Source: an uncultured Synechococcus sp. (GTDB taxonomy: Bacteria > Cyanobacteriota > Cyanobacteriia > PCC-6307 > Cyanobiaceae). Taken from it: 11,483 nucleotides of DNA. The translations under genes were made by a program, and so were the position numbers. Below are positions 1 through 7,969 of the stretch, in pieces. Under the pieces are notes generated by a model. The model searched no databases. It was not told where the DNA came from and was given only the letters and a program-made list of their open reading frames with translations. The stretch is taken from NCBI GenBank assembly GCA_913040905.1, contig CAJWIC010000028.1, positions 1 through 11,483 on the forward strand, in the 5' to 3' direction. The number at the start of each line of letters is the position of its first letter. The first letter of the stretch is position 1.

Positions 1-851
1 TCCTGGGCGCGGCCCACGTCCTGTTCGAAGCCCAGCACCTGGGCCCGGTATTTGCATAAGGAACAGTTCATGGCGGTGTCGCCTCGCAGGACGTCCTCCA
101 CCCGCTCCTTGAACGTGTCCACCACCAGAGGGTGTTGGCCGAGGTAGCCGGCGGAGAGAAAGTCCACTTCGGGGTGGTCCGCTGCCACCCGGTCGGTGTG
201 CTGACGGATGCGGCTCACCAGAACTCCTGAAAACAGGAAGTAAGGCACCACCACGATGCGTTGGAATCCCAGTTTCACCAGTTGTCGCAGGCCTGGTTCG
301 ACCAGGGGGAAGGTCACCCCTGAGTAGACCGTTTCACCCCAGCCGAAGCCAAAGCCTTCCACCAGCATCCGTGTGACCTTGGCCACATTGGAATTGGCAT
401 CGGGATCGGAGGATCCTCGTCCCACCACCACCAGCAGCGTTTCCGCCAGCGGCACCTGCGAGGGGGCACTCTCAAGGCATTCGCGGACACGCGCTCCAGC
501 GGCCGCAACCATCAGACGATCCACCCCTAATTCGCGGCCGTAATCAATCGGCAGGCCCGTTTCGGCGGTGAACGTGTTGAGCACCGACGGGATGTCGTTT
601 TTGGCATGCCCAGCCGCAAACAACATCGCTGGAATGGCGAGGACTCGGGTCACCCCCTGCTGTCGCAGAGACTCAAGGCCATCCCGCAGGATCGGGCGGG
701 CGAACTCCAGATAGCCATGTTCCACCGGCATCGGTGCCAGCTTTGGTCGCAGGGCTTCCACCATCTGGGCGAATTCCTCGACTGCCAGTCGGTTGCGGCT
801 GCCATGGCCGCAGATCAGGACGCCGAGTCGGTCGTTTGGGGATTCGGCCAA
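1..851 (-). CDS. cbiX: Sirohydrochlorin chelatase, long-form CbiX (3' end cut off by window edge)
   Basis: CbiX chelatases insert a metal (Co2+, or Fe2+ for siroheme) into sirohydrochlorin in the tetrapyrrole/cobalamin pathway, in the cytoplasm. The 283 visible residues contain two homologous halves. The first half has the metal-site motif CGHGSR (His16) and AGHAKNDIP (His82). The second half starts with GRGSSDPDANSN (residues 144-155). Near the end is MNCSLC (residues 261-266), the MxCxxC motif that carries an iron-sulfur cluster in the Bacillus megaterium long-form enzyme. The start is uncertain. The reading frame is open back to a TGA near 910, but no in-frame ATG or GTG precedes the GHGSR motif. 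I chose TTG at 851; CTG, ATA or ATT codons upstream are the only alternatives. It is divergent from the FAD oxidase at 901 with about 50 bases between starts. The family call is firm; which metal is used cannot be told from sequence. Confidence 0.9.
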   Translation of the reverse strand, partial: MAESPNDRLGVLICGHGSRNRLAVEEFAQMVEALRPKLAPMPVEHGYLEFARPILRDGLESLRQQGVTRVLAIPAMLFAAGHAKNDIPSVLNTFTAETGLPIDYGRELGVDRLMVAAAGARVRECLESAPSQVPLAETLLVVVGRGSSDPDANSNVAKVTRMLVEGFGFGWGETVYSGVTFPLVEPGLRQLVKLGFQRIVVVPYFLFSGVLVSRIRQHTDRVAADHPEVDFLSAGYLGQHPLVVDTFKERVEDVLRGDTAMNCSLCKYRAQVLGFEQDVGRAQ

Positions 852-900
852 GGGGGCGTGCCACTGTTCGGAGTGATCTGACCCTATCGGTTGCAGCGGA

Positions 901-2106
901 ATGGATCAGCTCGTTCGTCCCCTGTTCAATCCCCAGGCAGCAGCTGCCGGGGCGCGGGGCCTGTTGCAGCCCACCCCAGAGGATCTGTCGAGCCTTGTTG
1001 GGGGATGGAGTGGTCCCCGGCCGTTGCGCGTCTGCAGCGGGGGCACCAGCTCCAGGGCTGCAGCGGCTGGTCAATGGACCCTGGATCTGCGCCGCACCAT
1101 GGCCCAGGTCAGCTGGAACCCTGCGGACCAGACGGTGAGCATCGGTGGTGGATGTCGGATGGGGGAGGTGCTGGACAAGCTCTATCCCCTGGGACGCAGC
1201 GTGGTGGGCGGTCTGTCGGGTTGGCCAGGTGTCGGCTACGTGCTGACCGGGGGAATGGGGCCGTTCAGCCGTGAGCTGGGTCTGGCGGTGGATCAGCTTC
1301 AGGCCGTGGCAGGGGTCTGGGGCAGCGGTGAACCGTTCGTGCTGCGGCGTGATCGGGATCAAGGCACGGCGGAGTGGCGTGGCCTCTGCGGTGCAGCACC
1401 ATTTCTGGCGGTTGTGCGTGAGGTGGTGCTCGCCACCCAGCCCTTGCGCCCTCTCTGGATCAGAACGTCCACGGGATCGCCTGAGCAGCTGCCGGACCAG
1501 CTCATCGCAGCGGAACGCTCCGATCCCAGCACCTCGCTGCAGTGGAGCTGGGGCTGTGACGGCGGCCTCAGGCAGCTGCACGTGTCTGCCCATGAACAGT
1601 CCGGCTGGCAGCGGATCGATGGACTGCACCAACTGCCTCCACTGACCCCGCCGACGCCAACGGCACTCCGGCTGCATGGGGAGGTGGTGGGTCTGCTCGG
1701 ACCGGCCAACGCCGAGGGCTGGCGCCGCCTGCTGCCGGACCTGCAGGCTCTGATGCAACGGTGCCCTCACGTCGGCTGCAGCCTGTCCAGCCAGCAACTC
1801 GGGAATGCCACCGCTGCAGTGCCGATCGAGGCCACCTCATTCGTGCACCGCGATGCCACCTGGAAGCCCTGGATCACAGCGGTTTGGTCTGCCGGAGACC
1901 TGGAGGGTCGCCGGCGCAGCCTTCAGTGGTTGAACGAGCTTTGGTCCTTGCTGGAGCCGCTCTGCCCCGGTGTGCATCTGGCGCAGCTGCACGACCACTT
2001 GCCTTTTCATCAGAAAGAGTTGGACCTGGCCTTCGGACCCTGGTTGCCTGGACTGCGTCAGCTCAAGGCGCGCCGGGATCCAGACGGCACCTTGCCAGGG
2101 CTCTGA
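901..2106 (+). CDS. FAD-binding oxidoreductase, PCMH/berberine-bridge-like
   Basis: This 401-residue protein is probably a flavin-dependent oxidase or dehydrogenase; its substrate is unknown. The N-terminal part (about residues 35-190) reads as a PCMH-type FAD-binding domain. It has RVCSGGTSS, then VSIGGGCRMGEVLDKL, then LSGWPGVGYVLTGGMGPFSRELGLAVDQL, which follows the usual glycine-rich FAD cradle. The far C-terminus (FHQKELDLAFGPWLPGLRQLKARRDPDGTL split over residues ~365-398) resembles the BBE segment that closes the flavin pocket, with its terminal K..RDP motif. I see no obvious His or Cys for covalent flavin attachment. There is no signal peptide, so it is likely cytoplasmic. ATG 901 is the first start in the frame and has only a weak GGA before it. 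It lies 31 bases before the SulP gene, so the two may be co-transcribed. A long open frame on the opposite strand (673-1797) is a shadow. Confidence 0.8.
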   Translation: MDQLVRPLFNPQAAAAGARGLLQPTPEDLSSLVGGWSGPRPLRVCSGGTSSRAAAAGQWTLDLRRTMAQVSWNPADQTVSIGGGCRMGEVLDKLYPLGRSVVGGLSGWPGVGYVLTGGMGPFSRELGLAVDQLQAVAGVWGSGEPFVLRRDRDQGTAEWRGLCGAAPFLAVVREVVLATQPLRPLWIRTSTGSPEQLPDQLIAAERSDPSTSLQWSWGCDGGLRQLHVSAHEQSGWQRIDGLHQLPPLTPPTPTALRLHGEVVGLLGPANAEGWRRLLPDLQALMQRCPHVGCSLSSQQLGNATAAVPIEATSFVHRDATWKPWITAVWSAGDLEGRRRSLQWLNELWSLLEPLCPGVHLAQLHDHLPFHQKELDLAFGPWLPGLRQLKARRDPDGTLPGL

Positions 2107-2137
2107 TTTACGGTCCCTCTGGCTTCGGCATCCGGTG

Positions 2138-3694
2138 ATGGCCCCGCGTTCCAGTCCAACTCTTGTAAATCAGTGGTTCGCCAACCCAGGCAAGGATTTG
2201 CTCTCAGGTCTGGTGGTGGCCTTCGCGATGATTCCCGAGGCCATCGCCTTTTCCGAACTCGCCGGCGTCGATCCAAGGGTGGGTTTGTTTGGAGCCTTCT
2301 GCCTCTCCGTCACCATTGCCATTGTTGGCGGGCGGATGGCCATGATCACCTCCGCCACAGGGTCCACAGCACTGCTGATGACTGGGCTGGTTGCCAGTGG
2401 TGAAGCCCTAGGTAAGGGGCGCGGGCTCAGCCTTCTTCTGGTTGCAGGTTTGTTGACGGGGGTGCTGCAAATCCTCTGGGGTTATTTACGACTTGGCTAT
2501 CAGATGCGCTTCGTTCCTCAAGGGGTACTAAGCGGTTTTGTGAATGCACTGGCCTTGCTGATTCTTCAGGCTCAGTTCAAACACCTGGGGTTCGAAGGAG
2601 GTCACGGTGGCGGAGATGCTGGGTCACTGATTCCTCATGGCATGCAGATCCCCCTTGTTTGGGGAATGGTGCTGGTGGGACTCGTAATCATTTACGGCCT
2701 ACCCAGGCTGACAAAGTTGATTCCCGCGCAGTTGATCGCCATTGTTCTGCTGACTTTGGCAAGCATGGGACTGAATCTGAATGTGCCAACCGTCAGTTCG
2801 CTTGGACAATTGCCAACTGGATTGCCCGGGCTGCATAACCCCTTCGGAGCCGACGGGGTTCCCTTCAATCTGGACACACTGGGGTTGGTTCTCCCCACAG
2901 CCTTGGCCATCTCCCTTGTGGGTCTGATGGAAACGTTCCTGACCCAGGACATTCTTGACGACAAGACTGACACCAGCACGAACAAGAACACTGAAGCTCG
3001 TGGTCAGGGCATCGCCAACATTGTTTCTTCGATGTTCGGTGGAATGGCCGGTTGCGCCCTTGTGGGCCAGTCGGTGATGAACGTGGACAACGGCGGAAAA
3101 ACACGGCTCTCAACCTTGTTCTCGGGGGTCAGCCTGATGGCGATGATCCTGTTGGGACGTCCTTACCTGGAGCGGATTCCGATGGCGGCTCTGGTGGCCG
3201 TGATGATCAGCATCGCTGTCAGCACCGCTGATATCAACGGACTGCGCAATCTGCGTCGCATCCCCAAGAGCGATACCTCGGTGATGCTGATGACCTTCGC
3301 CGTCACCATGCTCACCACACCGCACAATCTGGCATTGGGGGTGTTGGCCGGTGTTGCCCTCGCTGGAATCCTGTTCAGCCGCAAGGTGGCCAAGGTGATT
3401 CAGGTTGAGGCGATTGATCTCAGCGATCAGGAACGCCGTTATCGGGTAAGCGGTCAGTTGTTCTTTGTCAGCAAGGTCTATTTCCTGCAGGGATTTGATC
3501 TGCATGATCATCCAGAGCGGATTGTGATTGATCTCTCTTCAGCACATATCTGGGATCAGAGCGGTGTGGCGGCGCTCGATCAGGTGATTCGTAAATTCCG
3601 GATGGGAGGTTCTGAGGTTTCCGTGGAGGGCCTGAACGATGAAAGCCTTGATCTGTTCGAACGGATCGGAGGTCAGGAATCCGCCCACGCCTGA
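2138..3694 (+). CDS. SulP (SLC26) family anion transporter with STAS domain
   Basis: This is an inner-membrane anion transporter of 518 residues. The N-terminus carries the family opening motif: [23 protein letters not shown], around residues 17-39. Many hydrophobic segments follow, then the conserved [19 protein letters not shown] region near residue 285. The last ~95 residues form a cytoplasmic STAS domain, with [13 protein letters not shown] at its phosphorylation-like loop (Ser475). Residue pattern at the first helix ([19 protein letters not shown]) is closer to what I recall of the Bacillus YbaR branch than to cyanobacterial BicA, so sulfate or bicarbonate should not be assumed. The frame is open upstream to 1970, but that part lies inside the preceding FAD gene; ATG 2138 puts the SulP motif at the usual distance from the N-terminus. 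No strong ribosome site is visible. The gene ends within its own terminator hairpin. Confidence 0.92.
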   Translation: MAPRSSPTLVNQWFANPGKDLLSGLVVAFAMIPEAIAFSELAGVDPRVGLFGAFCLSVTIAIVGGRMAMITSATGSTALLMTGLVASGEALGKGRGLSLLLVAGLLTGVLQILWGYLRLGYQMRFVPQGVLSGFVNALALLILQAQFKHLGFEGGHGGGDAGSLIPHGMQIPLVWGMVLVGLVIIYGLPRLTKLIPAQLIAIVLLTLASMGLNLNVPTVSSLGQLPTGLPGLHNPFGADGVPFNLDTLGLVLPTALAISLVGLMETFLTQDILDDKTDTSTNKNTEARGQGIANIVSSMFGGMAGCALVGQSVMNVDNGGKTRLSTLFSGVSLMAMILLGRPYLERIPMAALVAVMISIAVSTADINGLRNLRRIPKSDTSVMLMTFAVTMLTTPHNLALGVLAGVALAGILFSRKVAKVIQVEAIDLSDQERRYRVSGQLFFVSKVYFLQGFDLHDHPERIVIDLSSAHIWDQSGVAALDQVIRKFRMGGSEVSVEGLNDESLDLFERIGGQESAHA

Positions 3695-3717
3695 GCAGCT
3701 TCGGCGCTCAGTTTTTT
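3691..3717 (+). terminator. Rho-independent terminator after the SulP gene
   Basis: CTGAGC (3691-3696) pairs with GCTCAG (3706-3711). An inner GC/GC pair closes a TTCG tetraloop (3700-3703), with A3697 bulged. A run of six T follows at 3712-3717. The hairpin contains the SulP stop codon (3692-3694) and, on the other strand, the stop codon of the convergent small gene (3708-3710). There is no T-run for the opposite direction, so it should act mainly on the plus strand. Confidence 0.85.
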
Positions 3718-4028
3718 GCCTGAGCGTCATAGAGCACGGTTAAGCAGACAGACAAATCGTCCTGCATCGCACTCAAGCGACCTTCGATCTCGATGTCATC
3801 GGGGTTCACCTGGTTGTAACGCCGGGTGACGTCAGTGCCGATGCTCATCAACATGCAGAGCGTCTGCCAGTCACCGGATTCGCTGGCACGCTGCTGAGCT
3901 CCATCAAGAAGAACTCTCAGCAACGCCATTTTGTTGTTGTAGAGCTGTCGATCTCCAGAGTCCCAAGCCAGTACCGGGCTGGTCACGAGCACACCCAGGA
4001 GCAGCAGCAGACCCGGTATCGCTCGCAT
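3708..4028 (-). CDS. Small exported protein of unknown function
   Basis: I do not recognise the family. The 106-residue product has a clear Sec signal peptide: MRAIPG, a hydrophobic core LLLLLGVLV, and a likely signal peptidase site after VLA (residue 21). The mature ~85-residue domain is largely helical in character and holds two cysteines (Cys58, Cys95), which could form a disulfide in the periplasm. ATG 4028 is used here. A GTG directly upstream at 4031 would add one residue. The gene converges on the SulP gene with a shared terminator region and is divergent from the amino-acid transporter operon, 84 bases away. Codon usage and signal peptide make a real gene likely. It could be a periplasmic structural or stress protein, but nothing in the sequence decides this. 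Confidence 0.7.
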   Translation of the reverse strand: MRAIPGLLLLLGVLVTSPVLAWDSGDRQLYNNKMALLRVLLDGAQQRASESGDWQTLCMLMSIGTDVTRRYNQVNPDDIEIEGRLSAMQDDLSVCLTVLYDAQAKN

Positions 4029-4085
4029 CACTGCACCGGAGGATTCCTGGAAGTTAGGGGCTTTGCCGTGATGTGGCCATGAATC

Positions 4086-4094
4086 TGGGACAAT
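4086..4094 (+). promoter_or_regulatory. Possible extended -10 promoter for the transporter operon
   Basis: TGGGACAAT fits an extended -10 element (TG, one base, GACAAT at 4089-4094). I see no good -35 at the expected distance. Transcription from here would give a leader of only about 12 bases before ATG 4113. I found no GTA-N8-TAC NtcA site in the 84-base divergent gap. This is a weak call. Confidence 0.25.
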
Positions 4095-4112
4095 CCCACC
4101 CGATCCGTACCA

Positions 4113-5180
4113 ATGCAGATGATCCGATCCAGCCGTCGTCTTCTGATCGGAGCCATCGCTGCTGTTGCTGGCTTGTTCGGGGGGTGCGCATCCCTGGACG
4201 AGGTCGGCAGCTCACGGCTGGATCTTGTGAAGCAGAGGGGTGAGCTGCTCTGTGGTGTGAGCGGCAAGATTCCAGGCTTCAGCTTTCTCAGTGCAGAGGG
4301 CACGTACACCGGGCTCGATGTCGACATCTGTCGGGCCATGGCCGCCGCCTTCCTCGGTGATGCGGACAAGGTTCAGTACAGACCGCTGACGGCACCTGAA
4401 CGGTTCACGGCCCTGCGCTCCGGTGAAATTGATCTGCTCTCCCGGAACACCACCCATACCCTCAGCCGCGATGCGGAGGGTGGCAATGGTGTCGGGTTCG
4501 CTCCCGTGGTGTTTCATGACGGCCAGGGATTGATCGTGCCGGCCGACAGTGGCGTGGCGACCCTTGCTGATCTGAACGGCAAGGCCATCTGCGTGGGTTC
4601 AGGCACCACCACAGAGCAGAACCTCAACGACGTTTTTGCGTCCAAGGGGATTCCGTACACCCCGATCAAATACCAGGACCTCAACCAAGTGGTGGGTGGC
4701 TATCTGCAGGGGCGCTGCCAGGCCATGACCTCGGACCGCTCGCAGCTGGCCGCAGCCCGCTCCGGCTTCGACGAGCCGAACGCCCACGTGATCCTTGAGG
4801 ACCGTCTGAGCAAGGAGCCTCTGGCGCCAGCGGTGGTCGGTGGTGATCAGCGGTTCGTCGATGCGACGACCTGGGTGATCTATGCCTTGATCGAGGCGGA
4901 GGAGCGCGGCATCACCCAAGCGAACCTCGATCGTCAGCTGCGTGCTGCTGAAGCGGATCCAACCCAGGGGGCCCTGCGGCGTTTCCTGGGGGTTGATGCC
5001 GGCCTGGGTCGCAAGCTTGGACTCCCCGATGATTTCGTCGTGCAGGCCATTCGGGCCACGGGCAATTACGGCGAGATCTACAACCGCCACCTCGGGCCGC
5101 AGAGTCCGGTTGCGATCCCCCGCGGTGCCAACCGCCTGGCCGTCGACGGTGGCTTGATGATCGCTCCTCCCTTCACCTGA
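4113..5180 (+). CDS. Amino-acid ABC transporter substrate-binding lipoprotein (AapJ/NatF-like)
   Basis: This is the extracytoplasmic ligand-binding subunit of a polar amino-acid ABC importer, 355 residues long. The N-terminus has basic residues RSSRR, a hydrophobic stretch and LFGGC at residues 21-25. Cys25 is a probable lipidation site, although Phe and Gly at -3 and -2 are not the classic lipobox. After that comes the family 3 binding-protein fold. RLDLVKQRGELLCGVSGKIPGFSF and GLDVDICRAMAAAFLGD resemble the start of AapJ-type proteins, and RSGEIDLLSRNTTHTLSRD matches the ligand-contact segment of that branch. The C-terminus is long, as in AapJ. It is the first gene of a five-gene operon and its TGA overlaps the next ATG by one base. 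ATG 4113 is used; ATG 4119 is possible. AapJ/NatF homologs bind a broad range of L-amino acids; the exact ligand here is unknown. Confidence 0.92.
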   Translation: MQMIRSSRRLLIGAIAAVAGLFGGCASLDEVGSSRLDLVKQRGELLCGVSGKIPGFSFLSAEGTYTGLDVDICRAMAAAFLGDADKVQYRPLTAPERFTALRSGEIDLLSRNTTHTLSRDAEGGNGVGFAPVVFHDGQGLIVPADSGVATLADLNGKAICVGSGTTTEQNLNDVFASKGIPYTPIKYQDLNQVVGGYLQGRCQAMTSDRSQLAAARSGFDEPNAHVILEDRLSKEPLAPAVVGGDQRFVDATTWVIYALIEAEERGITQANLDRQLRAAEADPTQGALRRFLGVDAGLGRKLGLPDDFVVQAIRATGNYGEIYNRHLGPQSPVAIPRGANRLAVDGGLMIAPPFT

Positions 5181-6070
5181 TGCGTCGCCGTCGTCTGCTG
5201 CTGCAGCTGGTTCTGGCGGGGCTGTTACTCGCCTTGCTCGGCTTGCTGATCAATAATCTGACCGTCAATCTGATCCGCACGGGTCTGGGCCTCGGCTTCG
5301 GTTGGCTGGGACGTCCAGCGGGCTTCGCCCTGGCGGAAACAGCGCTCCCTTACGCCCCCTCTGACCCTTACCTCTGGGCGTTGACCATCGGCTGGCTCAA
5401 CAGCCTCAAGGTGATCCTTGCGGGTCTGGTGCTGGCCACGCTGCTGGGTGTCGCGGCGGGTGCGGCTCGCAACAGCGCCAACCGTTTGCTGCGCTGGCTG
5501 GCGGGGAGCTATGTCGCCTTGATTCGACAGGTTCCGCTGCTGCTGCAGCTGCTGTTCTGGTATTTCGTCGCTTTCCTCGGCCTGCCGGAGATGCCTGTCG
5601 GCGGATTGATTCAACTGTCCAACCAGGGCATTCAGTTGCTCGGGCTGAACCTGAGTGTGGAGTTCTGCGCTGTTCTCACGGGGTTGACGGTGTTCACCGG
5701 GGCCTCGATTGCTGAAATCGTTCGCGGTGGGATCAATGCCGTGCCCCGGGGGCAATGGGAAGCCTTCCGCAGCCTGGGGCTGGATGAGGGGCTGGGCCTG
5801 AGGCGGATTGTGCTGCCCCAGGCCCTGCCAGCCATCCTGCCGGCACTGACCAGCCAGTACCTGAATCTGGCCAAGAACAGCACCCTTGCCATTGCCGTTG
5901 GCTACGCCGACCTCTATGCCGTCAGCGACACCACGATCACCCAGACGGGGCGTGCCATCGAAGGGTTTCTGTTGCTGCTGTTCAGCTTTCTGTTGCTCAA
6001 TCTGATGATCAGCGGTGGCATGGCAGCTCTCAACGGAGCGGTGCTCGGTCGGCTGCGGAGGAGTCGCTGA
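5180..6070 (+). CDS. Amino-acid ABC transporter permease 1 (AapQ/NatG-like)
   Basis: This is a membrane permease subunit of 296 residues. It has a first membrane span at residues ~7-25, a periplasmic stretch, and then the HisMQ-type transmembrane domain from about residue 70 to the end. The coupling-loop EAA motif is EAFRSLGL at residues 194-201, followed by RRIVLPQALPAILPAL, which contacts the ATPase. The extended region before the core domain is typical of AapQ-type permeases. The ATG overlaps the preceding stop as TGATG, so translation is likely coupled to the binding protein. It should form a heterodimer with the second permease encoded next. Confidence 0.92.
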   Translation: MRRRRLLLQLVLAGLLLALLGLLINNLTVNLIRTGLGLGFGWLGRPAGFALAETALPYAPSDPYLWALTIGWLNSLKVILAGLVLATLLGVAAGAARNSANRLLRWLAGSYVALIRQVPLLLQLLFWYFVAFLGLPEMPVGGLIQLSNQGIQLLGLNLSVEFCAVLTGLTVFTGASIAEIVRGGINAVPRGQWEAFRSLGLDEGLGLRRIVLPQALPAILPALTSQYLNLAKNSTLAIAVGYADLYAVSDTTITQTGRAIEGFLLLLFSFLLLNLMISGGMAALNGAVLGRLRRSR

Positions 6071-7044
6071 TGACGCGCTGGGGGGATCGTCTGATCACAT
6101 TGCTGCTGTTGGCCCTGCTGGGTTGGGGTGGTTGGGGCGTGTTGCACTGGCTCCTGCAGGGGGCTGAGTGGTCCGTGGTGAGTGCCAACCTGCCGCTCTA
6201 TGCAGTGGGCAGTTACCCCGCTGATCAGCGCTGGCGACCTCTGCTCTGGATCGCCATCTGCGCGGCGCTGGTGGTGCTGACCCTTGTGGGCCCGAGGGGG
6301 GCGAGCTGGCGCCGTGCCCTGCCCCTGCTCTGGATTGCCATGGCACCCCTCGGATTGTGGTTGCTGGCGGGTGGGCTGGGTCTGCTTCCCGTGGGAACGC
6401 GTCATTGGGGTGGCCTCACCCTCACCCTGCTGCTCACCGCCGGGAGCGGCCTGCTGGCGCTTCCATTGGGGGTGTTGCTGGCCCTTGGCCGTCGCAGTGA
6501 TCTGCCGGTGCTGCGCTGGAGCAGCACGGCTTACATCGAGCTGATGCGGGCCGTGCCGCTGATTGCGGTGCTGTTCTTCGGGCAACTGCTGATCCCCCTG
6601 TTTCTGCCTCCGGGTTTGGAGATCAACCGCGTGCTGCGAGCCGTGTTGGCCTTTGCCTTCTTTGCAGCGGCCTACATCGCCGAAGACGTCAGAGGTGGGT
6701 TGCAGTCGATTCCACCGACCCAACGGGAGGCCGCGCTGGTTCTCGGCCTGTCCCCTCTGCAGACGCTGCAGCTGGTGGTGCTTCCTCAGGCGCTGCGGGT
6801 GGCTCTGCCGTCGCTCACCAATCAGGCGGTGGGACTGTTGCAGAACACCAGCCTGATGGCGATTCTGGGCCTGGTGGAGCTGCTGGGAATCAGCCGCAGC
6901 CTTCTGGCCAATCCGGCCTTCATCGGTCGCTATCTGGAGGTGTATCTCTGGCTGGCTGCGGTTTACTGGCTGGCATGCACGGCGATGGCTCTGCTGGCCC
7001 GCCACCTGGAAGTCCAGCTCGATCCCGTCCGAACCAACCGATGA
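6070..7044 (+). CDS. Amino-acid ABC transporter permease 2 (AapM/NatH-like)
   Basis: This is the second permease subunit, 324 residues. Its N-terminal part (residues ~1-110) has extra membrane spans: LITLLLLALLGWGGWG, then two segments around residues 58-105. These precede the HisMQ-type core, as expected for AapM/NatH. The EAA motif is EAALVLGL at residues 220-227, followed by LQLVVLPQALRVALPSL. The start overlaps the upstream stop (TGATG) and its TGA overlaps the ATPase start by four bases (ATGA). A long glutamine-rich open frame on the opposite strand (5914-7005) is a shadow of this GC-rich gene. Confidence 0.92.
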   Translation: MTRWGDRLITLLLLALLGWGGWGVLHWLLQGAEWSVVSANLPLYAVGSYPADQRWRPLLWIAICAALVVLTLVGPRGASWRRALPLLWIAMAPLGLWLLAGGLGLLPVGTRHWGGLTLTLLLTAGSGLLALPLGVLLALGRRSDLPVLRWSSTAYIELMRAVPLIAVLFFGQLLIPLFLPPGLEINRVLRAVLAFAFFAAAYIAEDVRGGLQSIPPTQREAALVLGLSPLQTLQLVVLPQALRVALPSLTNQAVGLLQNTSLMAILGLVELLGISRSLLANPAFIGRYLEVYLWLAAVYWLACTAMALLARHLEVQLDPVRTNR

Positions 7045-7781
7045 CCGTTGCGATCCGCGCCACCGACCTGGTGAAGAGTTACACCCCTGGGGTGAGGGCT
7101 TTGGACCGGGTGAGCCTGGAGGTCAGTCATGGTGAGGTGCTGGTGGTGATGGGCCCTTCCGGTTCGGGCAAAAGCACCTTGATCCGCACCTTCAACGGAC
7201 TTGAACGATTGGATGGTGGATTCCTGGATGTGCTGGGGGTTCGCCTGGATTCAACGCATGCTGAGCCACAGGTGCGGGCGATCCGCCGTCGGGTGGGCAT
7301 GGTGTTTCAGCAGTTCAATCTCTTCCCCCATCTCTCGATCCTCGACAACATCGCCCTTGCACCGGTGAAGGTGCAGAAGCGGCCCAAGGCGGAGGTGGAG
7401 CAGCGGGCGCTGGAGTTGCTGGCGCAGATGGGCATTCAGGAACAGGCGGAGAAGTACCCAGCGCAGCTCAGTGGTGGTCAACAGCAACGGGTCGCGATCG
7501 CCCGGGCTCTCGCTCTTGACCCTGAGGTGATGCTGTTTGATGAACCCACCAGTGCTCTCGATCCGGAGCGCGTGAAGGAAGTGCTGGATGCGATGCGTCA
7601 GCTGGCCAGCGGCGGGATGACCATGGTGGTGGTGACCCATGAGATCGGCTTTGCCCGCGATGTGGCGGATCGGGTGATGTTCATGGATCAGGGCCAGGTG
7701 GTGGAAACGTCCGATCCAGCGACGTTTTTCACGGCGGCCCGGGAAGAACGCAGTCGCCGCTTTCTCAGTCAGATGGCCTGA
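7041..7781 (+). CDS. Amino-acid ABC transporter ATP-binding protein (AapP/BgtA-like)
   Basis: This is the ATPase that powers the importer, 246 residues, the usual length for the polar amino-acid class. All nucleotide-binding elements are intact: Walker A GPSGSGKST (38-46), Q-loop VFQQFNLFPH, signature LSGGQ (143-147), Walker B ending in Asp167-Glu168 with DEPTSALDPE, and switch His200 in VVTHEIG. The frame is open upstream, but ATG 7041 forms the classic ATGA overlap with permease 2 and starts the domain at the expected place (MTVAIRATDLVKSY). In other cyanobacteria the equivalent ATPase (BgtA) may serve more than one transporter. Here it is encoded with its own permeases. Confidence 0.95.
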   Translation: MTVAIRATDLVKSYTPGVRALDRVSLEVSHGEVLVVMGPSGSGKSTLIRTFNGLERLDGGFLDVLGVRLDSTHAEPQVRAIRRRVGMVFQQFNLFPHLSILDNIALAPVKVQKRPKAEVEQRALELLAQMGIQEQAEKYPAQLSGGQQQRVAIARALALDPEVMLFDEPTSALDPERVKEVLDAMRQLASGGMTMVVVTHEIGFARDVADRVMFMDQGQVVETSDPATFFTAAREERSRRFLSQMA

Positions 7782-7969
7782 TGTCTGTTCACCTGGGCAA
7801 CCTGTTTCCCCTGCTCCCGCAGGCGTCGTTCGAGGACCTGATGGTCGTGCTTCTGATCATCGGGCTGTTGGTTGCACCGTTCGTGATCCACGATCAGCTC
7901 CGCCGACGTCGGGTCAGGCGATTCATGGCCCGGATCAAGCAGCTGGAGGGGGATTCAGCGCAACGATGA
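7781..7969 (+). CDS. Small single-span membrane protein, fifth ORF of the transporter operon
   Basis: I do not recognise this 62-residue protein. It has a hydrophobic segment MVVLLIIGLLVAPFVI at about residues 21-36, then a strongly basic patch RRRRVRR (residues 41-47) and a short charged tail. By the positive-inside rule the C-terminus should face the cytoplasm. Its ATG overlaps the ATPase stop by one base (TGATG), exactly like the junctions inside the transporter operon. That is the main argument that it is translated and possibly works with the transporter. Its last 35 bases overlap the convergent 75-codon gene on the other strand. A role as an accessory or stabilising subunit is inference from position only. 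Confidence 0.6.
   Translation: MSVHLGNLFPLLPQASFEDLMVVLLIIGLLVAPFVIHDQLRRRRVRRFMARIKQLEGDSAQR

Noticed and set aside
673..1797. 374-codon open frame on the minus strand
   Set aside because: It lies opposite the FAD oxidase and cbiX. Its product is low-complexity, rich in Arg, Pro, Gln and His, with no domain; a shadow of GC-rich coding.
1970..2137. Longer N-terminus for the SulP gene
   Set aside because: The extension is a second frame of the FAD oxidase and lacks resemblance to SulP N-termini.
4032..4112. NtcA-type site before the amino-acid transporter operon
   Set aside because: No GTA-N8-TAC pair is present in the gap.
5914..7005. 363-codon glutamine-rich open frame on the minus strand
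   Set aside because: It is the antisense of two clear ABC permeases; leucine/alanine codons read backwards give Gln/Arg runs.
7494..7501. HIP1 palindrome GCGATCGC
   Set aside because: Only one copy was noticed, inside the ATPase gene; it does not suggest HIP1 enrichment or a regulatory role.
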